This document shows, piece after piece, positions 1 through 8,220 of a DNA stretch of 32,510 bases (position 1 is the first letter of the stretch; every line of letters begins with the position of its first letter). The stretch is from an uncultured Flammeovirgaceae bacterium (GTDB lineage Bacteria > Bacteroidota > Bacteroidia > Cytophagales > Cyclobacteriaceae). The position numbers and the translations under genes were made by a program. Location of the stretch: the NCBI GenBank assembly GCA_937884755.1, contig CAKZYJ010000459.1, forward strand, positions 1-32,510. Reading direction: 5' to 3'. The notes beneath the pieces were generated by a model, which had not been told where the DNA came from, ran no database searches, and saw nothing but the letters and a program-made list of their open reading frames with translations.

Positions 1-13
1 CCTTTCGCGGCTC

Positions 14-1483
14 TTAAGGATTTAATAATGGAGCATGCTGGGAGGTGGCGAAATCAATATCAGGATAGGCGATGTTCTGCGCCAGAGCGTAGGGCCAACC
101 GTAGTAACCGGCGGTGCGGGCTATATTGATTTCGTCGTAACCCATACTGCCCCGTTCGCTGGTCACGGTAGCGTCCGGCCCCACATCTCCGAAAAACAAG
201 GCGTTAGTTTGAGGATCAACCGAAAAACGGTAGGGGTTGCGGCAACCCATCACGTAGATTTCCGGCTTACCCACCGAGCCATCCTTGGGAAACAAATTAC
301 CGTTGGGAATGGAGTAACTCCCGTCTTCCTCTGGGTGGATTCTTAGTATCTTGCCCAGGTAGCTATTGGAATTAGCCGAGGTACGCTGAGCGTCTCTTCC
401 CGCCTGACCGGGCCGCTCGTCGATGGGAGCGTAGCCTTCGGGCTGAGCGGTATAGTCGCCAAAGCCAACGTACAGATTCCCCAAAGCATCAAATTCCAGC
501 GCGTTAGAAGCGTGGTTCCCCTCCCGGGGGTTAATCGGAATTTTCATCACTATTTTTTCCGAAGCCATAATCAGGCTATCGGCCGCCAGATAGAAGCGAG
601 AAATGTACTGGTACGGAGCTTCGGCGGGAGTATAAGACAAAAATACCCAGGGGTGATTCCGAAAGTCGGGGTAAATAGCCAGTCCGTTTAACCCGTTGGA
701 TTGGGTGCGGTTTACGTTGAGTGTAGCAATAGTGCGGATACTATCTCGCTGATGGTCGTAGTACTTGATAGCCCCGCCCCGCTCTATCAACAAAATATCC
801 CGGTTAGGCAGCACCTCTATCTCAATCGGCTCATTAAGATCACTAACCAGTGTAGTCTGCGAAACTCGCGCTAGTTCCGGATAGGCCACCAGACTAGAGG
901 ACTTAAAACTAGAAGGATATACTAAGACCTCCTCAAAAAGTTCCGAAAAATCCTCAAATGAACCGATTTCACTCGAAGACACTAGCCGCATCGTTCCTCG
1001 CCCGAAGGAAATAGTAGGATCACCCGTTGTATGTTTAACTAATTGATTGGTAGGATTATCAGCCCCAGTCTGCTCTATCAGTTTTTCCATTAGCGGCCAT
1101 TTTCTTTGGTAACGCAGCGACACATCTCCCATCACCACATTTCCTCCCCAGCTGACGTAGCGCTCTACCACCCGCTGCTGCCGGGGTGTGAGCTCATCGG
1201 CGGATATTTGGTAGAATACGATAGCACTCGCCCGCTCCACACTGTCTTCGTTCAGATAAGCCAGATCGGACGTAAACAGTAACGTATGAGGGTAGTCACT
1301 AGGAATTTCTTTCCAAGACTCCGGTAAGGAGGTCTGTTCCGGGTGCAGAATCAGTACGGTAGACTCGGCGGACTGCTGACAGCCAGTCAGGGCCAACAGT
1401 AAAAACAATATACATCCGCCAGCAAGCGCCCGGCTAAGCGAACCCCAACGTATGAGTAGTACTAATTTTCTGAGAAAAATCAC
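14..1483 (-). CDS. Truncated ThuA-like / glucose-sorbosone dehydrogenase lipoprotein
   Basis: Probable outer-surface or periplasmic lipoprotein that oxidises sugars. No ATG is available near the 5' end. The open frame runs up to a TTG at 1555, but that start would overlap the divergent amidohydrolase, so I prefer GTG at 1483. It gives a 35-residue lipoprotein signal ending in the lipobox LTGC. The next ~150 residues (YDAVVF-like VERASAIVFYQ, then SWGGNVVMGD) resemble a degenerate ThuA domain. From about residue 200 the protein matches the glucose/sorbosone dehydrogenase beta-propeller (NEPIEIEVLPNRDILLIERGG, GLNGLAIYPDF, GCRNPYRFSVDP). Family members with this ThuA-GSDH layout normally run to ~1000 residues with further propeller and cytochrome c segments. 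Here a TAA at 14-16 ends the frame inside the propeller, and the same frame then reads E-P-R-K to the window edge. Either a nonsense mutation or a short variant. The function assignment is good; intactness is doubtful. Confidence 0.7.
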   Translation of the reverse strand: MIFLRKLVLLIRWGSLSRALAGGCILFLLLALTGCQQSAESTVLILHPEQTSLPESWKEIPSDYPHTLLFTSDLAYLNEDSVERASAIVFYQISADELTPRQQRVVERYVSWGGNVVMGDVSLRYQRKWPLMEKLIEQTGADNPTNQLVKHTTGDPTISFGRGTMRLVSSSEIGSFEDFSELFEEVLVYPSSFKSSSLVAYPELARVSQTTLVSDLNEPIEIEVLPNRDILLIERGGAIKYYDHQRDSIRTIATLNVNRTQSNGLNGLAIYPDFRNHPWVFLSYTPAEAPYQYISRFYLAADSLIMASEKIVMKIPINPREGNHASNALEFDALGNLYVGFGDYTAQPEGYAPIDERPGQAGRDAQRTSANSNSYLGKILRIHPEEDGSYSIPNGNLFPKDGSVGKPEIYVMGCRNPYRFSVDPQTNALFFGDVGPDATVTSERGSMGYDEINIARTAGYYGWPYALAQNIAYPDIDFATSQHAPLLNP

Positions 1484-1516
1484 TAGATTCAAGATAATAT
1501 CTTTTTTACTCCTGCT

Positions 1517-2449
1517 ATGCCCAATCGAAGAAAATTTCTGCAAAAAAGTGCTCAATTCAGCGCAGGTGCATTGGCCGCTCCTGCCCTATTCGGTCAGCAA
1601 TGGAAAGAAGCGGTGCCTATCGTAGATACTCACGTCCACTTTTGGGAGCTAGACCGGCTGGAGTACCCCTGGCTGGAAAACAAGGAATCACCCCTGAGCC
1701 GGGATTTTACGGTTAGCGACTACCAGCAAGCAACCCAGGGACATTCAGTAGAAAAGATCGTGTTTGTAGAGAGCGGCCGGGTTCCGCAACAGTACCAGGA
1801 TGAGGTAGAATGGGTGCAGCAACTAGCTGAGGAACACAAGTGGATTGGCGGGATAGTAGCTTACTTCCCCGTTGATAAAGGGCAGTCGGTTCAGGCGGAG
1901 CTGGAGAAACTGGCATCCTACCCCTTAGTCCGGGGTATTCGTAGTATGAGCAAAATGCGAGAGCAGATGGAATCGGCTCAGTATCAGGCGGGATTGAAGT
2001 TATTGGCCGATCATGACCTTAGCCTGGACATTCATATCAATGCCAGTGCGGCCATTGATTTTTTACCGCTAATTGATCAGCACCCCAATCTGGTTTTTGT
2101 GCTCAACCATCTGGGGTTGCCCGATGTGAAGAACGGGGAGCTAGCCGCCTGGAAAAACGGCATGCGGCAACTAGCCGAACGACCGAACGTATACTGCAAG
2201 CTCTCGGGGCTGCTCACCCGCTGCCATCCCGAGCAGATGAAAAGCACCCACCTGAAGCCCTACATTCACACCCCGATGGAGCACTTCGGAACCGATCGGG
2301 TAATGTTTGGCAGCGACTGGCCGGTGCTCACCCGGGCCGATTCTTTTAGCCGCTGGATGCAGGTGCTGGATGAAACACTTACTGGCTTAAACCACTCAGA
2401 ACTCACCGCCATCTTCGCCGGTAATGCCAAGAAAGTGTACCGCTTGTGA
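1517..2449 (+). CDS. Tat-exported amidohydrolase family 2 protein (COG3618, L-fuconolactonase-like)
   Basis: Metal-dependent TIM-barrel hydrolase of the amidohydrolase 2 / COG3618 group, whose known members open sugar lactones such as L-fucono-1,5-lactone. The 310-residue length is typical once a signal peptide is added. The N-terminus NRRKFLQKS followed by an Ala-rich hydrophobic stretch is a twin-arginine export signal, so it should act in the periplasm. Visible family marks are the metal motif DTHVHFW (H39, H41), H173 in DIHINA, H198 in VLNHLGLPD, CKLSGL, and D267 in FGSDWPV. It is divergent from the truncated sugar dehydrogenase, which would produce a lactone as its direct product, so a dehydrogenase-lactonase pairing is an attractive inference. 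The exact substrate cannot be read from sequence. It converges with the unknown secreted gene with only 16 bases between stops. Confidence 0.85.
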   Translation: MPNRRKFLQKSAQFSAGALAAPALFGQQWKEAVPIVDTHVHFWELDRLEYPWLENKESPLSRDFTVSDYQQATQGHSVEKIVFVESGRVPQQYQDEVEWVQQLAEEHKWIGGIVAYFPVDKGQSVQAELEKLASYPLVRGIRSMSKMREQMESAQYQAGLKLLADHDLSLDIHINASAAIDFLPLIDQHPNLVFVLNHLGLPDVKNGELAAWKNGMRQLAERPNVYCKLSGLLTRCHPEQMKSTHLKPYIHTPMEHFGTDRVMFGSDWPVLTRADSFSRWMQVLDETLTGLNHSELTAIFAGNAKKVYRL

Positions 2450-2465
2450 TTGTAATGGCAATTTA

Positions 2466-4412
2466 CTACTTCATACCTACCACCGGCACCTCGTTGCCAT
2501 GCCAGGGGAAAACGTAGCTAGGATCATTCGCGAAGCGATTTAATCCGATCTCGATCTGGCCTACCGCACCCGGAGCCAATTCTACGGTCATGTACTTATG
2601 ATCAATGGTATTAAACTGATAGGGGTAGTGAATCACCTGCCGCACCCGGGTGATCTGATGCTCCCCAAACATGCCGCCTTGCACCACCACTCGCTTGGTT
2701 TCCGTGGGGTGCAAATTCACCAGTTGCAAAGACACCCCTCCCGGATTCACCTGTCGAACCAGTGCGGCCACATCTTCCGGAATACCGGGCCGCTCATTAT
2801 CCGGATCAAAGTAGCGAAGACTGCTGTGTAGCAATCCGCCGTGGTAGATATGATTGGGAGCACCCAGCATAGTCTGCACCAGCCCTTCCAGCACCACCGG
2901 GTTGCGTTCTAGCCAGTGGTGCACATCCTGGTCGTCGGGAGTAGAGTCATCCTCCCAGATCACCTCCAACCGCCGTTGCATCTCCTGATAGGTAGCGTGC
3001 AGAATATCCATCGGATAAGTAGGATTAACTCCTTCCAGATAACCCAGCCAGGCAGCGGTATTTTCGGAATCTCCTTTACTCTTACGATACTGAAGCCGCT
3101 GCCACTTGGTAGAATCGGTTAACGTTTTTACCCGCTCCCAATCTTCCTGAGTGCGGGAGTAGTACCACAAGTGGGTGGGGTACTTGGGTCGCATGGGCCG
3201 GTAATCGTACCAGCCCCGGTCATCGTAACGGTAGGGTACTAGCGTTAGTCCGTCTTCCACTTTCGCCTGAACCGATACCGCCCGGATGACGGAGTACGGT
3301 AGTTCCAGATAGGAAGAGTCGCCGGTGAGCAGGTAGGCGTTGCTGGCCCCGATAGTGGTGGCTTCCATCTGGTTGGGCAGCCCGTGGGGCCAGCGCCAGC
3401 CGTAGTAGCCGCCCCACCACTTTCCACCAGTGTTTTCTCCAATCTCACCGCTGTGGCCTACGTTGTCGGGAATAACCCCACTATTGTCTTCTACCCGCTG
3501 CATCCAGGCTTCTACGTATTCGGTCACCCAGTTTTTGTACTTCTCGTCCTGAGTATACATATAAGCGTTGGCCATCAGACTGGTAGACGCTAAGTTCAGC
3601 GGTACATCGTTCTTCATCATCCGCTCGTTAATGGCCTGCAAAATGTAGGGAAACTTCTGATCGTCGTTCCAGGCACTGGAGCTATCTACGTTCGGGATAT
3701 CGTCGTAGGGTAAAGGGTAGTGCGCCAGAATTGGACGGTGAGTTACCCAGTCTTCAGCCGTGTTCACAAAGCGGGGCCCCAGACTGCCGGTGAGTGGCGA
3801 CCGGATGATCTTGTGCTCATCGTCGTAATTAGATTTCTCGGTGCCGTCGTCCATGTACATCTCGGCAAACTTGATAGCCCGGTCGCGCATCTTCTTATCC
3901 GTGGGGTCGGCTAATCCGAAGAAGTAGAAATAAGTATAAGATTCGCCGTGGTGCATCCAGTCATAGCCGGCATCAAACTCATCGTGCACCTGCCCGTACT
4001 TGGTGAATTGCTCGGTAATGGCATCCCAGAATATCCGCGACAGGCTGTCAATCGGTTTAGGGCCACCCAGAGCGTAGTAGAGCGGAAAATTGTAGAAGGC
4101 TTCGTACCCATCGTCGGAACCGTCCATGCCCGGCCATTCTTCTCGCCATTTGAGCGTACCATCCTCGTGGGTGTATTTTTCTATAAAAGCCATCGCTGCC
4201 GGATACAACGCTTTCATCAGCTGCTGCTGCATCAGTGCCCAGTCAGGCGGAGTGCCAGCATCGTTCAGCCGAATGACCGGAGCCTTTTCGAGAGGTGTGG
4301 TGGTAGATGTATTTTGGGCGGTGCTGCTAATAACTAGGCAGCATTGAATCAGAACGATTAGCGGCCAGAATCTACGGCTACCGCCGAGAAGTCCAAGATT
4401 AGGTCGGTGCAT
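2466..4412 (-). CDS. Large secreted protein of unknown function, Trp/Tyr-rich, possibly an alpha-toroid sugar-processing fold
   Basis: I do not recognise a named family. The 648-residue product begins with a basic-hydrophobic signal peptide (about residues 12-33, cleavage likely after STAQ). The mature protein is rich in Trp, Tyr and His with many acidic-aromatic clusters, such as WPGMDGSDDGYEAFYNFP and GYDWMHHGESYTYFY, and helical stretches regularly spaced along its length. That texture resembles (alpha/alpha)6-toroid glycosidases, lyases and epimerases. A beta-rich C-terminal segment of about 100 residues ends the protein (VQLVNLHPTETKRVVVQGG-type). Neighbours are a sugar dehydrogenase and a lactonase-like hydrolase, so a role in extracellular or periplasmic carbohydrate breakdown is inferred, not shown. 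No catalytic motif can be assigned with confidence. Start ATG at 4412 gives a complete signal peptide. Confidence 0.75.
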   Translation of the reverse strand: MHRPNLGLLGGSRRFWPLIVLIQCCLVISSTAQNTSTTTPLEKAPVIRLNDAGTPPDWALMQQQLMKALYPAAMAFIEKYTHEDGTLKWREEWPGMDGSDDGYEAFYNFPLYYALGGPKPIDSLSRIFWDAITEQFTKYGQVHDEFDAGYDWMHHGESYTYFYFFGLADPTDKKMRDRAIKFAEMYMDDGTEKSNYDDEHKIIRSPLTGSLGPRFVNTAEDWVTHRPILAHYPLPYDDIPNVDSSSAWNDDQKFPYILQAINERMMKNDVPLNLASTSLMANAYMYTQDEKYKNWVTEYVEAWMQRVEDNSGVIPDNVGHSGEIGENTGGKWWGGYYGWRWPHGLPNQMEATTIGASNAYLLTGDSSYLELPYSVIRAVSVQAKVEDGLTLVPYRYDDRGWYDYRPMRPKYPTHLWYYSRTQEDWERVKTLTDSTKWQRLQYRKSKGDSENTAAWLGYLEGVNPTYPMDILHATYQEMQRRLEVIWEDDSTPDDQDVHHWLERNPVVLEGLVQTMLGAPNHIYHGGLLHSSLRYFDPDNERPGIPEDVAALVRQVNPGGVSLQLVNLHPTETKRVVVQGGMFGEHQITRVRQVIHYPYQFNTIDHKYMTVELAPGAVGQIEIGLNRFANDPSYVFPWHGNEVPVVGMK

Positions 4413-4471
4413 TGAGCGTTGGTATCAGGTTGAGTATTATTAACAATAGCCCAAGAATGGCTTAACCGAAT

Positions 4472-4597
4472 CTAATCAATAATTTCTACTTTCCCCTGGA
4501 TGGACTTGAAAATTAAATCACCTGCATTTGTCATACCATCAAGTGAATGAATCTGTGACGTTAGAACCCTTCTATCTGTCCTTTCTAACCAATTCAT
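4472..4597 (-). pseudogene. Possible C-terminal remnant of a quinone reductase / zinc-type alcohol dehydrogenase
   Basis: A 41-codon frame (MNWLERTDRR... to TAG at 4472-4474) overlaps the last 26 bases of the esterase gene in another frame. Its final part, HSLDGMTNAGDLIFKSIQG followed by KVEIID, resembles the C-terminal end of medium-chain (YhdH/AcuI-like) quinone oxidoreductases, where a pattern of S-L-D/E-x-(L/M)-x-x-A-x-x-I-x-x-(G/S)-x-(I/V)-x-G-(K/R)-V-x-(I/V)-D is common. No upstream part of such an enzyme is present. It could equally be a chance frame. Low confidence. Confidence 0.25.
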
Positions 4598-6020
4598 TGA
4601 ACTCTTTCGTCAGATGATCTATCACAATGGGTTCGTTCTTTAGATGTTTATTGAAAAAGTTTAGGGTACATTGATTAACAATCTTAATCATTCGGTGACC
4701 ATCGATAGAGCCAGTTTGTGTTAGAGGCGCATAATTAGACCAGAGAGATAGGTCATAAAAGTTAGCATGGGTGGCGTGTGCTATGCTTAGATGGTCAAAG
4801 TCGCCTCTTGATACCTGATTATAAATGAATGAGTCTATATCTTCTGATGATTCAGCTAAATTCTTTTCAGCGGTGATCCACATGAAAGGCTGCGTAATCG
4901 TATGCTCCATCAAGCTTCCCCATTGTGAACCATCCAAGTTGATACCTGATTTAATACGGCTATCTAGAGCACAGGCTAGGGCAGATGTGGCTCCGCCTAC
5001 GGAATTTCCCATCACACCAATGTTATTCTGATCAATCTTGTAGAAGAACGGATGTCCTTCGCTGTGTAGTTGATCAATTACGAAGTTGACATCTTTGGTC
5101 CATTGATTAACACGATCAGTAAAAGGAACTTGGGTAAGGTACTGCTCGATATGCCGACGTTTAGTCGCTTTATCGTTTGCATCTCTGAAGGCATTGATAC
5201 TCGCCTGCACCGTATCCCATGAAGCATTTTTCCAAACATCAGTATAGTCAGGATCGTAGAATCGTAAATCATTATCAGGAAAGATTGATACCGGAGTCTC
5301 ATATGTATAATCGATACTAAATACCATATAACCATGACTGGCTAGCGTTTCAAGCAAAGAAGTATACATAGAAGAATGGGTCATGTAGCCCGGAGAAAAT
5401 ATGATCATAGGAAAGGGTGTTTCGTGCGAAGCAATGGAAGCGTTTGGTAGACTATGCGTTTTAACCAAATCCAGGTGAGAAAGTATAAACTTAGGCAGAC
5501 CGTAGTTTTCAGCTAGTACCTTGGTCAGTGCTGGATGCAGATAAGGGTAAGTTTCTTGTGTTTTCTCTTCTGAAGGATACCATGCCCGTACCATTAATTC
5601 TCGCACGTCGGAGGAATCTGAAGTAATTGTTTCAGAGCGGGTATCGTCTCGTAGATGTAGATAGGTAGTACCTACTGTGAACGAACCCGAAGGTTCGGGA
5701 AGCCGGAAAACCGGTAATAGATAGCCTAGTAACAGCGAGATTACCACCAGTACAGCAGCTATTGATATTAGAATAATATTAATGTAGCGAGGAAATCGTA
5801 TAGAAGCGGGTGTAAAAAGAATCAACGCTGATAGAACCGCTATTCCGTAAGCCAATACTAATTGCCATCGTATACCTTCTACAAACCCATGCATCAGAAG
5901 GAACAACAGAGGAAGAAAAAGAAGCCACTTGAAGTTTTTAAATCTCAGCATGGGCTTCAGTAGAAAAAGTAATAGCACGGCTAATTCAGAAAGTAGTAGG
6001 CATATCTCTAAGATTCTCAT
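4572..6020 (-). CDS. Membrane-anchored alpha/beta hydrolase, PAF-acetylhydrolase-like
   Basis: Serine esterase of the platelet-activating factor acetylhydrolase II / dienelactone hydrolase type. The first ~105 residues form four hydrophobic segments (about 4-22, 31-48, 55-71, 79-103), anchoring the catalytic domain, which probably faces the periplasm. Downstream are the oxyanion-side motif MIIFSPGYMTHSSMY, the nucleophile elbow GNSVGG (S340), an acid at D363 (NLDGS) and a His at H418 (ATHANFYDL), matching the catalytic triad order of the family. Its 482-residue length fits this transmembrane-plus-hydrolase architecture. Substrate is unknown; oxidised or short-chain phospholipids and other esters are typical of the family. 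It lies 36 bases downstream of the broken TolQ-like gene on the same strand, and both face away from the LytTR regulator at 6593. Base composition is A+T-richer than the genes to its left. Confidence 0.85.
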   Translation of the reverse strand: MRILEICLLLSELAVLLLFLLKPMLRFKNFKWLLFLPLLFLLMHGFVEGIRWQLVLAYGIAVLSALILFTPASIRFPRYINIILISIAAVLVVISLLLGYLLPVFRLPEPSGSFTVGTTYLHLRDDTRSETITSDSSDVRELMVRAWYPSEEKTQETYPYLHPALTKVLAENYGLPKFILSHLDLVKTHSLPNASIASHETPFPMIIFSPGYMTHSSMYTSLLETLASHGYMVFSIDYTYETPVSIFPDNDLRFYDPDYTDVWKNASWDTVQASINAFRDANDKATKRRHIEQYLTQVPFTDRVNQWTKDVNFVIDQLHSEGHPFFYKIDQNNIGVMGNSVGGATSALACALDSRIKSGINLDGSQWGSLMEHTITQPFMWITAEKNLAESSEDIDSFIYNQVSRGDFDHLSIAHATHANFYDLSLWSNYAPLTQTGSIDGHRMIKIVNQCTLNFFNKHLKNEPIVIDHLTKEFNELVRKDR

Positions 6021-6056
6021 GAAGGTGTAATATGATAAGACGGATAGATATTGGTT

Positions 6057-6443
6057 TTAAGAAATGGTTTTGATTCGATTGAGCCAAACAGCTAATACCC
6101 AACGTATCAGATGAGAAAACAGAAAAATTAATAAGCCGTAAAGGCTAGGAATAGATGAAGTCCATAAACCCATTGATAGGACAGTTGACGAAATACTACC
6201 CCATTCCTCAATTGCCATAAAAGCTCCATACAAGCCAAGTAGTTGCGTAAATAGACCAAATATTAAGGTGAACAATCCAAGTGACTTTAGGTAAAAAAAG
6301 TGTTGCTGAACTTGGTCGATGTTCTTAGCTTAATTTTTTGTAATACAAATACCAGCGATTACGCTTTCCATTATTATAGCAATAAGTAATAATGTCAGAA
6401 TGCTCATAAATAAGGTTTCGCCTCGATAGAAAAGATCAATCAT
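6057..6443 (-). pseudogene. MotA/TolQ/ExbB-family small membrane protein interrupted by an in-frame TAA
   Basis: Read from ATG at 6443, the frame encodes 37 residues (MIDLFYRGETLFMSILTLLL...), hits TAA at 6332-6330, then continues without any frame change for 90 residues (AKNIDQVQQHFFYLKSLGLF ... to the stop at 6057). Together the pieces form one 128-position protein with the layout of short Bacteroidota MotA/TolQ/ExbB-like proteins. These have an N-terminal transmembrane helix, a short cytoplasmic link, then IFGLFTQLLGLYGAF and SLYGLLIFLFSHLIRW membrane helices. The downstream piece lacks a good start (only TTG at 6275) and would lose the first helix. I call it a pseudogene by nonsense mutation, or a base-call error. 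It is adjacent to the esterase and divergent from the LytTR gene, a plausible regulatory target set. Confidence 0.7.
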
Positions 6444-6592
6444 CACACAGATTAAGTTGTATACTTACTCTCACAATGGTAGGAACAAACCCGATAATAC
6501 TTCAAGGTAGAATCCAGACGAAAAGCGGTATTTCGTCGACTTTTGCTGTTTACTGTTCCTTCAAGAGTCAGTTTTACAGTAAAGAGTAGGTG

Positions 6593-7351
6593 ATGAAAGT
6601 ACTAGGTAATACATTATTTTGGGTGGTCATTACCGTGTTGCTTACCTTGACATTTGGAAGCTCTTATGATAACTACATTGAACCTTTCCTCTTTGTAAGC
6701 ATGTTGCTTCCCGTGATCATAGGTACAGTCTACTTCTTCAACTATTATTTAGTATCTCGCTACTTGTTTGAAAAGAGAATTTTCAAATTCGCATTATATT
6801 CTTGCTACCTATCAATTGTGTCATTGTATCTAGAAATGGTGGTTGTGTTCGTAGCATTCATACTATTGGCGCGCTATCGCTACGATCATATGGTGCCTTT
6901 AGCAGCCGACATACCCTTCTTAGCGGTTATCTTATACGGCATTGTATTTCTGTATGGTTTTACAATGTTAGCTAAGCGATCCTTTGCCAGTCGAGAAAGA
7001 ATACAAGAGCTGGAAAGAGAAAAGAATAAACAAGAAGATACTTTCTTACTGGTACGTGCCGAACGAAAGGTTCACAGAATCTTACAACAAGATATTGACT
7101 ATCTGGAGAGCTTAGGCGATTACGTTAGAATTCACACTTCAACATCTACCCCCATTACCACAAAGGAAAAAATTAGTAAACTAGAGACATTACTACCTAA
7201 CTCCTTTCTTCGCATTCACCGTTCTTATATTGTTAATACCAACAAGATTCTTGCTTTCACTAGAGAGCAAATACAGGTTAGAGAAATGAGCCTCCCCATT
7301 GGCCGAACTTACAAGAAGAAAGTTATTGATACCCTAAGCAGAGACGCTTAG
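6593..7351 (+). CDS. Membrane-anchored LytTR-family transcriptional regulator
   Basis: One-component regulator. The N-terminal ~135 residues carry four hydrophobic segments (about 5-23, 30-52, 64-90, 105-125). These are followed by a charged, probably coiled-coil linker (SRERIQELEREKNKQED) and a C-terminal LytTR DNA-binding domain at about residues 150-250, recognisable by DYVRIHTS, FLRIHRSYIVN and LPIGRTYKKKV. No receiver domain is present, so the signal must come through the membrane region rather than from a histidine kinase. I start at ATG 6593; a GTG directly before it (6590) is equivalent. The divergent partner genes (TolQ-like pseudogene, membrane esterase) are the obvious candidate targets, as LytTR regulators often sit beside the genes they control. 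The locus is A+T-rich compared with the flanking sugar and sulfur genes. Confidence 0.88.
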   Translation: MKVLGNTLFWVVITVLLTLTFGSSYDNYIEPFLFVSMLLPVIIGTVYFFNYYLVSRYLFEKRIFKFALYSCYLSIVSLYLEMVVVFVAFILLARYRYDHMVPLAADIPFLAVILYGIVFLYGFTMLAKRSFASRERIQELEREKNKQEDTFLLVRAERKVHRILQQDIDYLESLGDYVRIHTSTSTPITTKEKISKLETLLPNSFLRIHRSYIVNTNKILAFTREQIQVREMSLPIGRTYKKKVIDTLSRDA

Positions 7352-7507
7352 AAATATTCCTACTCTGATACGTCAATGCCAAAAAAGCATACGTTATGCA
7401 GTCCAAAACAATCAGAATACCCTTTCTAAGTCGAGCTTAACTTAAGGAATACAGTCCTCTTCGCGAAATTATGGAGGACCTGCTAGCAAGCCTTAGCCTA
7501 ATCCCGA

Positions 7508-7876
7508 TTAACACTGAGCCGAAGTTTGGCGAGTAATATCCACGTAGATTACTTCTAATCGGGTCAGCTTGCCTTTCTGCCGAAGGGCGGACTGTATCGC
7601 CATACGTACATCCCCTTTTTCCGAAAAATTATGATAGTAGCGTAGTACGATAATGCCTGACTCCAGACAGGTATACTCCATGCTATAGCGGTTATCCGGG
7701 GCGATAGCCGAGGAAAAATCACCGTACTGCTTAGACGTAAGGTCGGGGGCTTTTACAATTACCAGACTGCTATTATCGTAGTTGACCTCCTGAGCGAGAG
7801 ACGGAGAATAGAACAGCAGCATTAATAAGCCACTAAGTATAATAAGGCTATGGATTTTTTCTACTATTGGTTTCAT
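7508..7876 (-). CDS. Small secreted hypothetical protein
   Basis: I do not recognise a family. The 122-residue product starts with a clear Sec signal peptide (MKPIVEKIHSLIILSGLLML, cleavage likely after SLAQ at residue ~29), leaving a mature protein of about 93 residues. The mature part alternates polar and hydrophobic residues in a beta-rich style (SSLVIVKAP, SGIIVLRYYH, LTRLEVIYVDI) and has two Cys (one in TCLESG, one as the last residue) that could form a disulfide. The codon use and the clean signal peptide argue that it is real. No functional link to its neighbours is evident: it points away from the sulfur island and toward the LytTR gene end. Confidence 0.7.
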   Translation of the reverse strand: MKPIVEKIHSLIILSGLLMLLFYSPSLAQEVNYDNSSLVIVKAPDLTSKQYGDFSSAIAPDNRYSMEYTCLESGIIVLRYYHNFSEKGDVRMAIQSALRQKGKLTRLEVIYVDITRQTSAQC

Positions 7877-7911
7877 AATACTATCAGTTAAACGGTTCTT
7901 TCTTTACTCTT

Positions 7912-7940
7912 GAGAATCAGTACCGGTTGTTGAGATTCTC
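7912..7940. repeat. 7-bp inverted repeat in the leader of the small secreted protein
   Basis: GAGAATC (7912-7918) and GATTCTC (7934-7940) are perfect inverted arms around a 15-base loop that itself contains ACCGGT. It sits 36-64 bases upstream of the start at 7876 and could be a protein-binding dyad or a leader hairpin. No regulator can be assigned. Confidence 0.35.
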
Positions 7941-8149
7941 GCTAATCCTGTTTGAATTTAGTGGGTAATTGATGCTCAAATGGATTTTTTTTACTCACTA
8001 TAATAAACACTAACATAATCAGGATTACAATGATTTATATCAGATAACTAGCTGATTATTAGCAGGAAACTTCAGCGCTACGGACAACACTATTCCTTGT
8101 CTTTTTGCTCAGAGGGAAATCCAAAAAGTAAAATTTTTAATCAAACAAA

Positions 8150-8169
8150 TGAACATATATTCATATGTT
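8150..8169. promoter_or_regulatory. ArsR/SmtB-type operator, copy 1
   Basis: TGAACATATATTCATATGTT. The core TGAA-N6-TTCA (8150-8163) fits the inverted-repeat consensus known for ArsR/SmtB-family repressors. It is overlapped by a perfect AACATAT / ATATGTT dyad (8152-8158, 8163-8169). The site lies immediately upstream of a TAnnTTTG promoter element, the position expected for a repressor site. No ArsR-family gene is in the window, so the regulator must be encoded elsewhere. Confidence 0.6.
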
Positions 8170-8172
8170 TCG

Positions 8173-8180
8173 TATATTTG
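8173..8180 (+). promoter_or_regulatory. Bacteroidota-type -7 promoter element for the sulfur operon
   Basis: TATATTTG matches the Bacteroidota -7 consensus TAnnTTTG exactly and faces the TauE/SafE gene at 8324. No clear TTTG -33 element is found at the usual spacing; that zone is occupied by the putative operator at 8150-8169. This would leave a 5' leader of about 135 bases containing operator copy 2. Confidence 0.45.
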
Positions 8181-8220
8181 TATGCAGATTCACTTGATAC
8201 CTATTATATACTCAATTACA

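Noticed and set aside
35-346. 103-codon plus-strand frame opposite the sugar dehydrogenase
   Set aside because: Antisense shadow of a clearly homologous minus-strand coding sequence.
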